A DNA stretch of 64,000 bases. It comes from Primula veris. Its lineage: Eukaryota > Streptophyta > Magnoliopsida > Ericales > Primulaceae. Below are positions 14,423 through 27,700 of the stretch, in pieces. The notes beneath the pieces are model-generated. The model was not told the DNA's origin. It saw only the letters and a list, made by a program, of their open reading frames with translations, and ran no database searches. Where the stretch lies: the NCBI GenBank assembly GCA_963682055.1, contig OY821740.1, forward strand, positions 41,064,795 to 41,128,794, in the 5' to 3' direction. Within the stretch, counting starts at the first letter, position 1. Each line of letters begins with the position of its first letter. The position numbers and the translations under genes are program-made.

Positions 14423-14478
14423 CTACAATAATGCTTCTAAAAATTCCATCCTACAATAATGCTTCTAAAAATTCCATC
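14423..14478. repeat. Tandem duplication, 2 x 28 bp
   Basis: Two adjacent copies (14423-14450 and 14451-14478) begin CTACAATAATGCTTC and end ATTCCATC, apparently perfect. Confidence 0.9.
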
Positions 14479-15148
14479 CTTTGCGAATTACTTATGTCTA
14501 ACAGTCACAAAACTAAAGTGCCCATTGGATATGGATTATGGCCTATTGGTATACAAATAGTTTAAAAAGGGAAGAGTTATGTTAACATATCACATGGAGC
14601 GTGTTAACCTGCAACTTATTTCCTAAATCAATGCAATAAGAACATTTATATTGCTGAAACATGGTAAGCCATAAAAAAAATTACAAAGTTTAAGCAACAA
14701 TTAGTTAATATATTTGAACACATCACTAAATACTTTTAATAAATATCATTATTATATTTTAGGTAGTTAATTCTTGAGTGCCGAACCTGCCGGCATTTTC
14801 CTAAACAAAAGTTTGTAGATCGACAATTACCCATTACCAAAATTGTATTTTAAGACTTTAATGGTCTCATTAGTTGAAATCACGTGCATTTAGATCTACT
14901 CGGAAATTATTTAATTAATAATTAAACCTATAGTCATGGGCATAGCTGGCAAGAATGTGAGGGTACTTGATTAAATTATCACAGAATTACAATTTGAAAA
15001 CCGATTTAACATAAAGTACATAAATAGTCTTCATTTTAAAAATAAGTTCTATCTGGTCACCGTTGTTCCAATTTCATTAGTAACTTCCAAGATCCTAAGC
15101 TGACTATTTGGTCCAAAAGTTTCTAAAAGCATCAAATATTCAGTCCCT

Positions 15149-15307
15149 TACGTTTTTTTTCCCCTTCTCGTGTTATAGCTCATAAGGAATTAAAGTACGG
15201 GAGCAAGTCAATATCTAAATCAACTACGATAAGAAATTAAAGCACGTTTTTTTCCTTCTCATGTTATAGCAAGTCAATATCGAAATCAACTACGGTAAAA
15301 AAAATTA
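15149..15307. repeat. Imperfect direct duplication
   Basis: A segment with TTCTCGTGTTATAG and AGTCAATATCTAAATCAACTA is repeated about 65-95 bp later with substitutions and an internal deletion. No gene is associated. Confidence 0.7.
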
Positions 15308-18300
15308 ACAATTTACCCTTTATACTTCACAGATTATTTACTTGATGAATTTTAGAATCCATGTCGACTTTGTTTCCATGTTAAAGATCAACCTTGTAAG
15401 GTTTTCTATCCTCACTTTATAATTGAAGTATGGGAGCAGATAGATAGTATTTGGTTGTAAATACTGGAATTATTTAGTGTCTTTATTCATTAACCCCATG
15501 ATGTTGGTACGTAGTATGTTCAATGCATAAGTCATTTTCATTGCTTTTGTGGTCATAAATCAAATGAAACCAATTTATAAGGGGTCGCCACCTACCTTTC
15601 TTTTTTTGTATTTATATGACATTTCCAATTCACGATCTAATATAATTTTGGATGTATTCAACAACCAGTTAATCATAAAAGACGAGAACAAAAGGTATAT
15701 GTACTATTATCTTGATAGTATTATAAGGGCAACTATGATATACAAATTTTTTTGGTAACTATAAGTGGCACATAAGCAATAAATTGATATGTTTAATTAC
15801 ACATTTTACATGTTAAACTTAACATATTTCTTGCTGCTATATTGGTCAATTTTAGGTTTCACTATAAGACCATACTTTATACCATTATAGTTGATATAAT
15901 TTGCAGGGTGCTGTTATACTTATAATTTTTATTTAAGTTATATAGTTTTTGATACAATCTTGCAATGTTTTGTTAAGTTCATCTTTTTTGAATTATTATC
16001 AAAAAAAAAATTGAATATATTTTTTTCATTTTACTCTCTACACCAGATGAATGAAAAAAGTGAATTTAAATAACCTACAATGTAACATATAAATAGTTAT
16101 TGAGTGTTATTTCAAAAAAAAAAAAATAGTTATCGAGTGACAAATTCATTGAAGAATTGAATAAAAAATCTTATCAACATTTTCTATGCTACATAATGCC
16201 ACGTGTGATTGTTAAAAAAAATCTTAAATGAATAATGAATCAATGATACACCACATAATTCCAGAATTTTGATAGTAGTATCATTCACTGTAATCTTTAA
16301 AGGTTTGAAATACTAATGGTAGTAACATTCATTGATAGTAGTATATAAATACTATTAAACGGTATAAATGTCACGTTGCTTGTTATGCTTTGTGCTACAG
16401 TCAGTGAAAAAACTAACTTTTGACACTGAAACGTTGCCTAATTGGCAACTTAAAGAAACCATTGTGAAGCTAAATTTACAAATTTACTGACACTAGCAAT
16501 AAACATAAAAAGAGCATTGGAGATGCTCTAATTGTCTCTGAAGTTATAAAAGATCGATGTACTTTTATGAATTTTAGGTTTGCAGTTTAAATTTAAGGTT
16601 TTTAAATCTTGCTACACATATATTTACCTTTTCTTCTTATCAAACAGTGTTATGTCACAAAGTGATTACGTAAAGGTCCTTTTTTAAATACCTGTTAAAC
16701 TAATTAATATTGCTCTAGGATGATTCTACGATACAAATACACTATTAAATATTAATCACTCAAAAGCAATAGCATTAATTAAAAATGATGCATTGTAATT
16801 TGTAAGTCCTCAGTCGTTAAATGTGACCCATCTCCGAAATCACCTCCTTTTTTACTCTCTTGTTTGGTGCATTTACCACAAGCAGTTCGATACCTGATAT
16901 TCGGTGTTTAACATAATCTTTTCGTCCACTAAAAAATGATGTCTCGACGTAACCAAATCAAATCATATTTAGATCATGACCTGCGCCTAAAAAACTCCAA
17001 AAATATTGTCCAACTCTTTTGACGAAAACTGTTATTGGCATATACAAAATAAATCTCATTTTGAAATTCATAATTGAAATATACGAAACAATTCAAATTG
17101 TCCTGAGGAATTTTTTACAAGGGAAAACGACATTCTATCAAGTGTCATCAAATATCTCAAACCAGAAGTACCGAACCGAATGACCACCTTAAAAAAGAAC
17201 CTTAACTTGTTCGTGTATCCAAATGACGCGCGATTCAAATTGCAAAACATGCATTGAAGGTCTTTAAAATATCCTTGATAGACAGTTTTTTGATACTATA
17301 TAAGACTTTAATTGGTTTGCACGATACTATTTTATTTTTCATTTAGTTAGCTGATATGAGTATCGTTTGTATTTATGACTTGTTGGATTATTTTTAATAT
17401 GTCTGTTGTAGTATGATTTAGATTGATTTTAGTTATATGAGACATTGTGTGCTATGTAAAAAAAAAATTGATACAACTCAACACATGGAAAAAACAAACT
17501 GGATTGTAGGATCAACTTTAGAAGTCCATAATTAATTGCTTGTTCATCCAAATTTGTTGTTTGAGTTGGAGAATATGCATAATTTTTTGTTCTCTTCACC
17601 CGTGTAAAACATATTTCGGATTTTGATACTATCGTTTGATATATAAAAAAAAATAGCATTGTACAAACAGCTTTAGAATTTAGATCATTACTCATCAGTA
17701 TTTTATCCAATCGTAGCGATTCAAACTCGGAAAGACTCTTGTGTGTCTTGTATTAATATCTCTATTAATTTTTAAGAACTCATAACCTTGTTTACCATCA
17801 CAAACAGCCAGTTTTCCAAGTACATGCGAATAAGCGAAAATACTGATATTGAAAGTACTCAATACCATTGTATTAACATCTATTTTATACAATACTAGAC
17901 ATGTCAACCTTATACTAACATAATTCATATTGAAATCAAAATTACCTATGATGGTTCCATGCTACCGATCCGCTATTAATCACTAACATGATTAATAAAG
18001 CCCGAATGCTCTTCTTTAGATCACAATGGGCCTTTTCGCAATTTGCCAAAATCTGATGGTGCTAATTGACATGACAAGAACTATAATTAAATAAGTCTAA
18101 TAAATAAATAAACAAAATCATAAAGTAATAAACGAGACCAAGTTCCCACATTAAAAGACCGGCCGGGGCTGGTCGGATGTTCTCAAACTTAGATGCTCCG
18201 TATTGTCTTTTTTCATTTTATAAACAAAAAAGAAAAATGAAAGCATGAGTATATTGTTTTCCTCTCTACTCTTCTCTATATTTAATCAGACGATCATGTT

Positions 18301-20440
18301 CTTTAATTTAAGACTTGTTTGGCTTAAGTACATTAACTTAGTCAGTTGTTGTTTTCGAAATGGATCTTTTATGTAATGTAAAAAACACATGTATAAAAAG
18401 CTCAGCATAAACGTATAGATCAAATCCTGTTTTTTTAAAATTTAAAAGGACGTGTTTGGATTAAGCACATAATTTTAATAAAATGTTTGCTGCGTTCCCA
18501 ATGATCCTTCATGAAATAAAATAAATATATAAGAAGGTCATGATTTTAATGACCAGAGACCATCCAAAATGAGTTAACCGAAGAGTTACACCGCAAGTGA
18601 CCAGAACTGATATTAAAAACCGTAAGTTCTCAGAAAATGAATCGATCTCATATTGAGTAGTGTTGGAGAGACACCTTAATCTTTAAATAAACTTCATGTC
18701 TATAATTTCATATGGTTTATAACTGTATATCATTTAAAACGACTTTGCATCCAGATGAAAGGCGATTAGTGCAACTAGTTCAAAACGCTGTGATCGTATC
18801 TGTTCATTTGAACTACGAGGATGCAGTAGAATTCTAAAGGAAACTGTAGTGACCATAGTGTAATTCACTTTAAATCCTCCTTTAAGTAGATTCACTCATT
18901 CCATGAAATTGTGAAAATTATAGCCTTTGACCACCAATTTGTATAGTCACATGTTTTCGATTTGTAAAATTATAAGTTGATTCTAGATTTATAAGTCACA
19001 TGTTTTCGATTTGTAAAATCGAATATACTTTGTTTGACCGATGAAGATGCTGCAATAGGAACTAGGAAGAACCAAGGAAAAACAGTATAAAGTCAACTTG
19101 AAACACCATCTATTTGATTCATTCTAAGGTATTTGGTAGAATATCATTATCCGTGTAGTCTTCTGCTTGCTTTTGTTAGGTTTAAAGATCAACATAAATG
19201 GCAAAAAGTGGAAATAATATGTGCGAAGTTCAACATTAATTCAAAGTTTTACCATATTATAAGCAATGAAGCGTCAAATGTGTCTACTTATAAACAAAAA
19301 CCAGTTCTATAGTAAAAATTCACGATAACTCTCGTTAAGAGCACTCCATATATCAACACACTATATAATTGGTCATTAAATCATACTCCCCCTTTCTATT
19401 TTCTTTGCCATACAAAATCAAGTCCAAATTTTACAGCCCGATACTCGTATTTAAATTACTGAATTAAATTTATTCTAAATTGAAGCATATTTTTTTTTAA
19501 TCAATACAGACTCAACTTGTATTAAACCAAAACAAAAGTCTTTACATGGGCCAAACCCCCATGCTGGTCATTCCGTTCACATAAACGGTAAAGTAATTAG
19601 AAGATATCAGAATCAATAAGAACAAGTTCGATAAGAGACCTATAATACCCTAAAATGCGAGGAAAAACTCTTATATTAATACTTGAAAAATATCGTTTTC
19701 TTAAATCAAAATTGGATTCAATGACTTACCACTTACTGTTTATACCCCCTATCATTATAACTCCGCATCTAAGATCAAGGTGATCTAAGCAGCAAAATCA
19801 ATAGCCAAGTTTTAAATTAAAGAAGAGATTTATCCATTTTAACACCGGATAAAAAACCTTCATTTTTGTATTAAACAAAAAAATCAAGCCAAGAGGCCCG
19901 TTCATGCAATAAAATAATCCGATAAATATACGGTTCATGCACACATCCGGCCGCTTTAAACAGTAAAACGGTTACCCCTAAAACAAGGGGTCTATTTTTT
20001 ATCAACACAATAGTGAAACATGTAATATTCTGGAAAATTTCATATGGATGAAAAGAATGTCATTAAATCCATTTGCATCTTACTTAGCAAAGTTCCATAT
20101 GGATCGCTTTAAATTGAAGCACATACAGAAGTATAACATATGATAACGGAAGTATAACATATGACGACGAGTAAAACATTGTTGAATGTGTCAATAACTG
20201 CAACTAATAATATTACAAGATGTACAACAATAGCCCATGACATATGTTAGTCAAATTGACGTGTTGTGTGCATGACCAATCATGTTTCACGGCATCCAAA
20301 GAGTACTGTTTTGCTCAACTCAACAAGAAACATTATTCACGATGTTAAAATGAGTAAATTCTATACGTCCTCTATATACTTAAGTGAGATCCATGGGAAA
20401 TGAACTATGGATAGGACATTCTTGATTCTTCATATCAATT

Positions 20441-20701
20441 AAATTAATCACGGAATCATGTCATGTGACAACACGTGCTTGATAAACTTGAATGTGAGAA
20501 GGTAATTTTGTCATTCTGCACCAAAATATATCATCATAGAACAACGTTTTTTCAAATTTGGATTATGTGCTAATTTTTGTTATGTGTGAAATTGGAAAAA
20601 ACGTTTGTTTAAGATGATATATTTTGATACAAAATAACAAAATTAGTCTATCAAATTAACGTTTGTCAAATGTCACGTGACATAATTCCATAATTAATTT
20701 A
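20441..20701. mobile_element. Foldback (hairpin) MITE-like element
   Basis: The two halves are imperfect reverse complements with arms of about 110 bp. The left half has AATTAATCACGGAATCATGT and ACCAAAATATATCATC; the right half has GATGATATATTTTGAT and ACATAATTCCATAATTAATT. The central loop lies near 20560-20585. It has no open frame. Confidence 0.8.
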
Positions 20702-21478
20702 GACGGTGGTATCTAAATTGAAAAGTTATTATATTGTGATACCCAAATTGAAAAAATTGAAAGATAGATACCCAAATCGTTAAAAACAGATAGTTTGGTG
20801 TATCAAACATATAAAACTCCAAATTTATAACATGGGTTGATGAACTTAAATTTCAGTACATTATTTAAGTTCAGCAACCCATATTATAAATTTCAACCAG
20901 TGTTGAAGAAAAGTTCATGCAGGAATGTTGATTTATAAAGCTAGTGAACCAAATGTACAAATAGTGAAGAAAAAGTTGTGTTGGCTCAACTTAAAATCTC
21001 AAGTTCCCCAGGTTACAGAAGAATAAACGAGTCACTTTCTGCACTATTGAACTAAATGAACTTATAAACAAAAAGGCGAGCTTAAGAGCTGCAACCAAAC
21101 AAGATGAAAGGCTTCAATCTTTGAAGAAACAACAGAATTTTAATCCCTTTCTGACAACACTAGTCGTATTGTTAGATGTAAGCTTCATACTGAAAAGAAG
21201 GATAAAGATGTTCAATTCAGGATAAAATCACCTAAACTCTCAACTATAACAACTGCCAACCTCTAGCCAATATATCTCGATCAGAGAGGTCATTGAGATG
21301 AATATATTACAGACTGCCTCTATGTACAATTGTTTGGAAAAGGTCAAAAAAGCGGTGTGTGACTTGAAAAAGGCACATGAACTATCCGTCGATAGGTCAA
21401 TTCAAGCTCTAGCCATTTTCTACAACCCGGTAAAGATTTATTTTTGAGCTAATTAGCCTAATTTCATTAACAAGCGTA

Positions 21479-21673
21479 GGCCTTGATTGGTTGCAGCTTA
21501 TAAGTTCAGAGTTTTTGCTTAAAAGTTTAACTGCCATTGGTTAACCAGTTTAAAAGCTATGCTTCAATGGAATATTTTCCTGAAAGGCTAGAAGCTTTAA
21601 GCTGGATGAACCTAGTTTTTCTGAACATCAAATAACCTAGCTTATCAGCTTAAAAGCTGTAACCTAATAAGCC
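21479..21673. mobile_element. Small TIR element (MITE) just past the EME1 stop codon
   Basis: The ends are inverted: the left reads GGCCTTGATTGGTTGCAGCT and the right, reversed, reads GGCTTATTAGGTTACAGCT. It is about 195 bp, non-coding, and ends 43 bp downstream of the EME1 stop codon, so it probably lies in the EME1 3'UTR or terminator region. Flanking triplets (GTA and ATA) do not match exactly, so the target duplication is uncertain. Confidence 0.7.
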
Positions 21674-21716
21674 ATAGATCACGTTGAAACACCCTGATGT
21701 GAAAAACACAGGGAAA

Positions 21717-24700
21717 TCACTTTCCACATGTTCCCTTACCCCGACCCTTTCGTGAATTGTCTCTCTCACATGAACCAAGATCGTCTTCGAAGTAAGATTT
21801 ATCATCACTAGATTTATTATTACGAAATAAATCAGCTCCATCTTCAACTTCGTCGGTTTTAATGTTCCCACATTGAGCCATTAGTATTCGGTACACTCGC
21901 TTTGAGCATACCTCGCCAAGTCGTCTATCATCTCCCAACATCACTTCTGTTCTCAAGTCCTCCAGCAAAAATTCCTTTTCATGGACCTACCAAAGAAGTT
22001 AAACTCAAAATATAAAATTCCAATTCATTTGAGTTTAACGCCAAGTAAAAATCAAAGAAATCTGAAACAACGACATGTAAATAGTTTATAACTGCATCAG
22101 AGATTCAGAGGGGAAAACATGCCTCTGACCACCAGCTTGTATTTACAAGTTTCGTTTACCAAGAGACTCCGGTTACTAGTGTGTTGCAAAACGAGTCATG
22201 GTTTTAACATAGGTCAATAAGCAGTATACAGAATTTTGTACTTTATCAGTAAAGCATAAATCAAGTAAAATGTGCTGCTCACAGATTTATTTGGGTCCAT
22301 ATACACGCTTAGCAGGGATTTCATAGTTGGGTACTTCTTCCAAATAGCAATGGCGAATCGTGGTTGTACTTTTGGTATAGCGACCAAAGCTTTTAACCTG
22401 TGAAGAAAGGTTATCATAGTATAAAGGGGCAATGCCCAAAACATACAACACCTAAAAGTTTCTTCCCAAAACATACAAACATACAATTACACATTTATTA
22501 GAGTCGTATGTTTTGGGAATAAAAGTTTTGGTTTGTACTTTTTGGTAATTAGACTTGAAAAGTTGTATGTTTTGGTAATTTTCCCTAGTATAAAATGTGT
22601 TAAAAAACAAACCAATGGGAAAAGCATGGAGTCTTGGTATCAAACTTTCAGGGAAGATTTCTAAAACAGTACCGAACAAAATTTCTTTTGATACTGTTAA
22701 ATGTTTGGCCATTATCTTATTTGGAAACTTAGGCTCTAAAAAGGGCAGACATGTGTATCACTTATCTTTAATAAAAGCTCACCAACTCATAAAATTCTAA
22801 CTTCGATAATATGGCAAGTTGGCAACAAGGTCTGCTCTGGTACCGTGTTAAATTAATTAGAAAAATATGAAGAAAAAATTTGCAGCTTAACCACTGTTAT
22901 TTAGAGAAACTCACCAAGTATTCTTCTTTATAAGATTCTTGTCAACACAGTCTTTGGGAACAAGGGATCCATTAGCGTTTACCGAGAGCCGAGTCAATTT
23001 TTTTCTGCATTTTAAGTAAGAGAAACGTAATTGAGCAAATTGTAATGTTGATAGGAGTCCTAGGACAAAATCAAAATTAAACCCTTCTCTATTTCCAGAG
23101 TTATCATTACAAAGAAACGACGGTCAGTTATACAACAAATTCTCTTCGACGATTAGTCAAATTCAAACCCTTTTCTACTTCCAGAGATTTTTTTTTTTTT
23201 AAATGAGGGTCAATTATGCAAAATAAATATATTTTGATGATTGACTATTACATTTCATTGTTGCGGGAACGGATAAATTCTCATATGATTTCATATAGCC
23301 GACCCCAAATCTTTGGGATAAAGGTGTAGTTTGATGATGATGATGATTGACTATTACATGCAAGCTTAACAAGAACACATTAGAAGGCTCAGTGGTACAG
23401 CCTCAGAATGGCTCAGATGCACTCAAGCAAAAATTACTTCGCAACTTTAAGAATTCAGAGACAAAAAATGAGGAAGAGGGGGATCATAGAAGCAAATGCT
23501 GAATTTGCAAACATCCAATGGTATCAAATTGAAGTAGAGGAAAATTAAAACGAACTGATGGTCTCCTAAACCCTTTTCTATCAAATTTTAAAATAGTTTA
23601 GTTTTGGCACTCAACACTGTTTCAAAATTGTGGAATTCTGAAGCATACAATTTAGAGGGAAAAAAAGTTCTAAGAAACTTCCTTGTAAACATCAAATTTT
23701 CAAAACCCTTTACACAATGGCTCAGAAGATTGATAGTAAAAAAAAATCGGAACCCTGATTTTATGGTGCTCTCAAAAGTAACATCAACTACACCTATTAA
23801 GAAAGAGAGAGAACTGGAAATGCAAACACTTCAGAGCACAACTATTACACACTTTCTTCAAGCTGATTCTGCTATAATGTTATCAATCAATAATTCCAAA
23901 TCACTCTGAATCCAAATTTGGTAAAATTTATAGAGAAATATGGTTGGCAGCCATTTCCTCCTATAAACCAAGTACCGAAATCATCCTTAACATGCCATTG
24001 CTCATCATGCAAATTTTGAACAAACAATTTGAAGTACCAGGACACCCTTAATTCAAACAAAGCACAAATTCCCTATAAATCTACAAAAAATAAATAAATT
24101 CTTTTTAACATGACAAGAAATGATAACTCAATCTAGAAATCATAAAAAAATATCAGCTAGGTTTCAGTAAGATTAAGATTTGGGATACAGTAAGCTTCCA
24201 ACTGTAAACAATACCTAATGACGGTGTTGATTTCACTGTTATCATATAAAGATTTGTTATTTTTAGTTAGCCACTTGGAATTAGGGTTTCTAGTCTTTTA
24301 GGCTTTTAGCCTTACCAGCCCTTACACTATAGAAGCCTCTGCTTCTCTTACGTAAAACCCTCTCTCTTATTTTATCAGTACAAATCTTTATCTTCTCTTA
24401 TCTTTTTACTCAAGCGAACAGCCTAAAAATCCCTCACACCAGGATGTAAAGGTAAAGTATTTCACCTAACATAACAATCATGATCCTCACCAAAGAAAAA
24501 ACAGATGTATGCACACTTAAAATAACAAAAAAGTTATTCACCCAAGGAATTGAAACTTCAATTAAGAATTAACATCAATTTAAAATTTACCTATATAAAC
24601 ACGAGGCCAAACTGCTAGTTAAACCGACAACATGCTCAGCCAATTCATTCTCATCTACACACAATCTTGAGTGTACCCGGACAAAATGACTGGTTAGTTT

Positions 24701-27700
24701 TGCTAGCACCTGTAATAAAAAAAAAGTTTCACCACTCACAACATATATTATTGAAATTGCAATCCAACATATCAAATAACAATTTTCTAAACTCATCAAA
24801 GCACCTCCTCAATAGGCGGGCGCCTCCACCCAGTTGACTGTTCAGGGTTCTTATACTGGGCTTGCTCCCTGAAACAAAAGACAAATTTGGATTTAAAATA
24901 CTGAAACATCCATGTTTGTGTATGTGTGAGAGAGCATAGATATTTGGTAGCTGTGATAAAAGTCTGCAGCCTGTAAGCCTATTTACGTCTGATCACACTA
25001 AAATTTCTGAGTAAGACTGCAACTTTTAAAAAATATGCTGAGGCATAACATTTTAGTAACCAAGATAGGACGAGGCTGGATAAACCAGAAAACGACTGAT
25101 ACAGCTCCGACCAACTATATTGCTCCCAAAAATCTATTTAGAGGTAGATAATAGTTTATATGACTATAGCAAATGTTTTAGGATATGTAGTTTCCCAAAC
25201 AATTCTTGTTAGCATCTGTGCTTTTAAAAGCACCTAAAATGGACAGTGTTTTAGCTAAATACGGAGAGGGTTCTTCACACTGTCAACTCCGAAACCCCGC
25301 AAATATTACAAATTTGTCTCATATTAGTATAAAACATAATCTTCTCAAAACAAAGTTAGACTTTGGAAATGAAAGATTAACAATCATGCAAAAGGACAAT
25401 ATCTTTAAAGCAGTAAACTTAACAAATCAAATAAGATTCACAGTTGAATAACACTTTTGTTTTATCATAGTGATCAACTGATACTTGTAAAACTCAGTAA
25501 AGAATTTTTGTTATAAATGCAGAAAATAAATGCATTCCATTCTTTGAAAACGTAGACTATAAAAAATAATATCTGAAACGATATTGCATAACCTTTTATT
25601 GATATAAGCCATAAGCCTAACTACAAGATAGCAAATTGTATGAGATGGATAGCGGCTTCTAACAGAAGAAATATGATCCATAAGAGATTCGTCCAAAACA
25701 ATGTTGCAAAATTCTTCGGCCTCAAATACCAATAATACGTATGAAATTTCAGTTTTATCAGACATAATCTGCACAAACGAAAATTAAAGTCAATGTCTTG
25801 AAAAAATTAGTGATATATGCACAACCTTAGCATTGAAAATAATACCTGAGAAATTTCCTCAGGAACAGTCATATTCCATACAATAGATCTTCTAATCGGA
25901 TTTTTAGTTATCTTGTATGTAAATCCTTTTTCCGCAAACCTTGTAAGAAGGGGTCCTAAACTAAGAGGTATTCTCAGTTAGCACATCACCTAATTACAGC
26001 ATTACATAATATACGCGATGTTTGAGACGACAAACCTGCAACAGATCCAAGTTCAACTAATTTAGTATCAACTTCAGCAACAATGGACTTTTGAGCAAAT
26101 TTACCCTTTTCCCATTTCTGCTTTTCTTTCTGTAATTTCTTTAACTCCGCAGCCTCAGCCTTCATAGCTTCTTTTTGCAGCTTCTCTCCCTATTAATTTA
26201 ATTAGTAATTACGCTCTCTTTCCTTATATTATAAATATACATAGCCATAGAAAAGTAGCTGTTTGAGCCAACAAGAAGACTTACTTCTTTCCGTTGTTTC
26301 TTCTCTTCCTTTATGCGATCTTTTTCTTCCTCCGTTAGCTTCTTTCTTCTATTACCTTCAACATCCTTGTTCTTATTAATAGTAGCCTTACTTTTACTTC
26401 TGTTCTCAATATTGTTTCTCTCACACCCATTGTTTTCCTTGGTTGGAAGATGATTAACCTAAAGAAATTAATTTGCAAGTGTTGACAATTCATATTAAAA
26501 AGAATTGGTGTGCAATAAAAAAATAACTTTCAACACCTAAAACTACAGAAAATGAATGTTCGAAGTGCTCCCAGATTTTGAAGCATTAAACGCAACACGA
26601 AATATGCAGAAAGGATTCCTGAAGATTTTGAAGACCATGCATATGGATAATTTCAAAATTAATTAAGTTATTATTTAGCACTCCTGAAACTAAAGGAAAT
26701 ATAAAAATGCAAGAAAAACTAAAAAATCCGAGTTCTAATTTTATACAGGAGAAGGTAAACATCTCTTCTGGTTTAAACCAATTAAAAGCCACAATCACAC
26801 TTGATGATAAGAAGCATCAGTACAGACACATGACAGGGTCATATGAACACTGCGGTATGGTTATAAAGAAAACAGGAAACACATAGCAGGAACATGCCAA
26901 TATATGAAATAATTCATAGGAGTATAGAATTTAGTATGCATGCATATACATGTTAAATACAAATATTTAAAACTATAAAATATTCCTACATTGATATGGT
27001 ACGATTGATGGTATTATATTCCATTGGTCAATCATCAAACTAACAATTTGATCAATTTCTATTCACTCACAAATAAAGTATAAGCATTCACCCACAACGT
27101 AAAAACGACTCTGTTGCACTATAGCAGTTTCTTACAGCTTCAACATTGTATTTACTTCATTGTTAGTATAACCTAATCATATTGTTAAACGTATTCAGGA
27201 CTTAAGCGCGACATTTGCATTCCCCTTACTTCATTGTTAGTTAACATGATACGAAGTATTAAAAAGTAGTGATGTACACTAACAGGGACACATATGTTTA
27301 CGCCTAGAGGTGGACAGATTTTGAAATAGATTATAATATATTAGGAGTATAGGACACAACTAAACCAGTCTTGAACATGCCCAAAAAGGGTATATGTCAT
27401 CAATTTAAAGAGTCCATGCTTCCAAAACTGATGAAGTACTGAATTAGTAGCATAATATCATCTCCAAGACATGTAAAGAATTCAACAATGACAAGCCACG
27501 TGGCTTGCACAAAAATAGTCTTTCTCTTTTTTCTGTGAACATGTACATACTACACATTGTAATGCAACAGTAAAAAGGTCCAGCTAAAATGAAAAAGAAC
27601 AGCAGTAGATTAAATTTCAATTGAAGAGATTACCTGGGTCATATCATCTCCAGAAGAATGTAATTGCGAAGAACTGCCATAAAATTGTTCCACATCTTCA

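Larger units (their letters stand above)
8700..21478. other. Gene-poor region with duplications and degraded repeats
   Basis: No exon chain or protein family is recognisable on either strand. The part to about 12.0 kb is upstream of the transporter gene and may hold its 5'UTR intron and promoter; a GA/CT tract and TATA-like sequence lie at 11981-12008. Further along are a 284-bp tandem duplication (12420-12987), small direct duplications at 14423-14478 and 15149-15307, and a foldback element at 20441-20701. A stretch at 14310-14350 resembles part of the MITE at 21479-21673 (shared AGCTTTAAGCTGGATG). Between these I see only AT-rich sequence. Confidence 0.6.
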
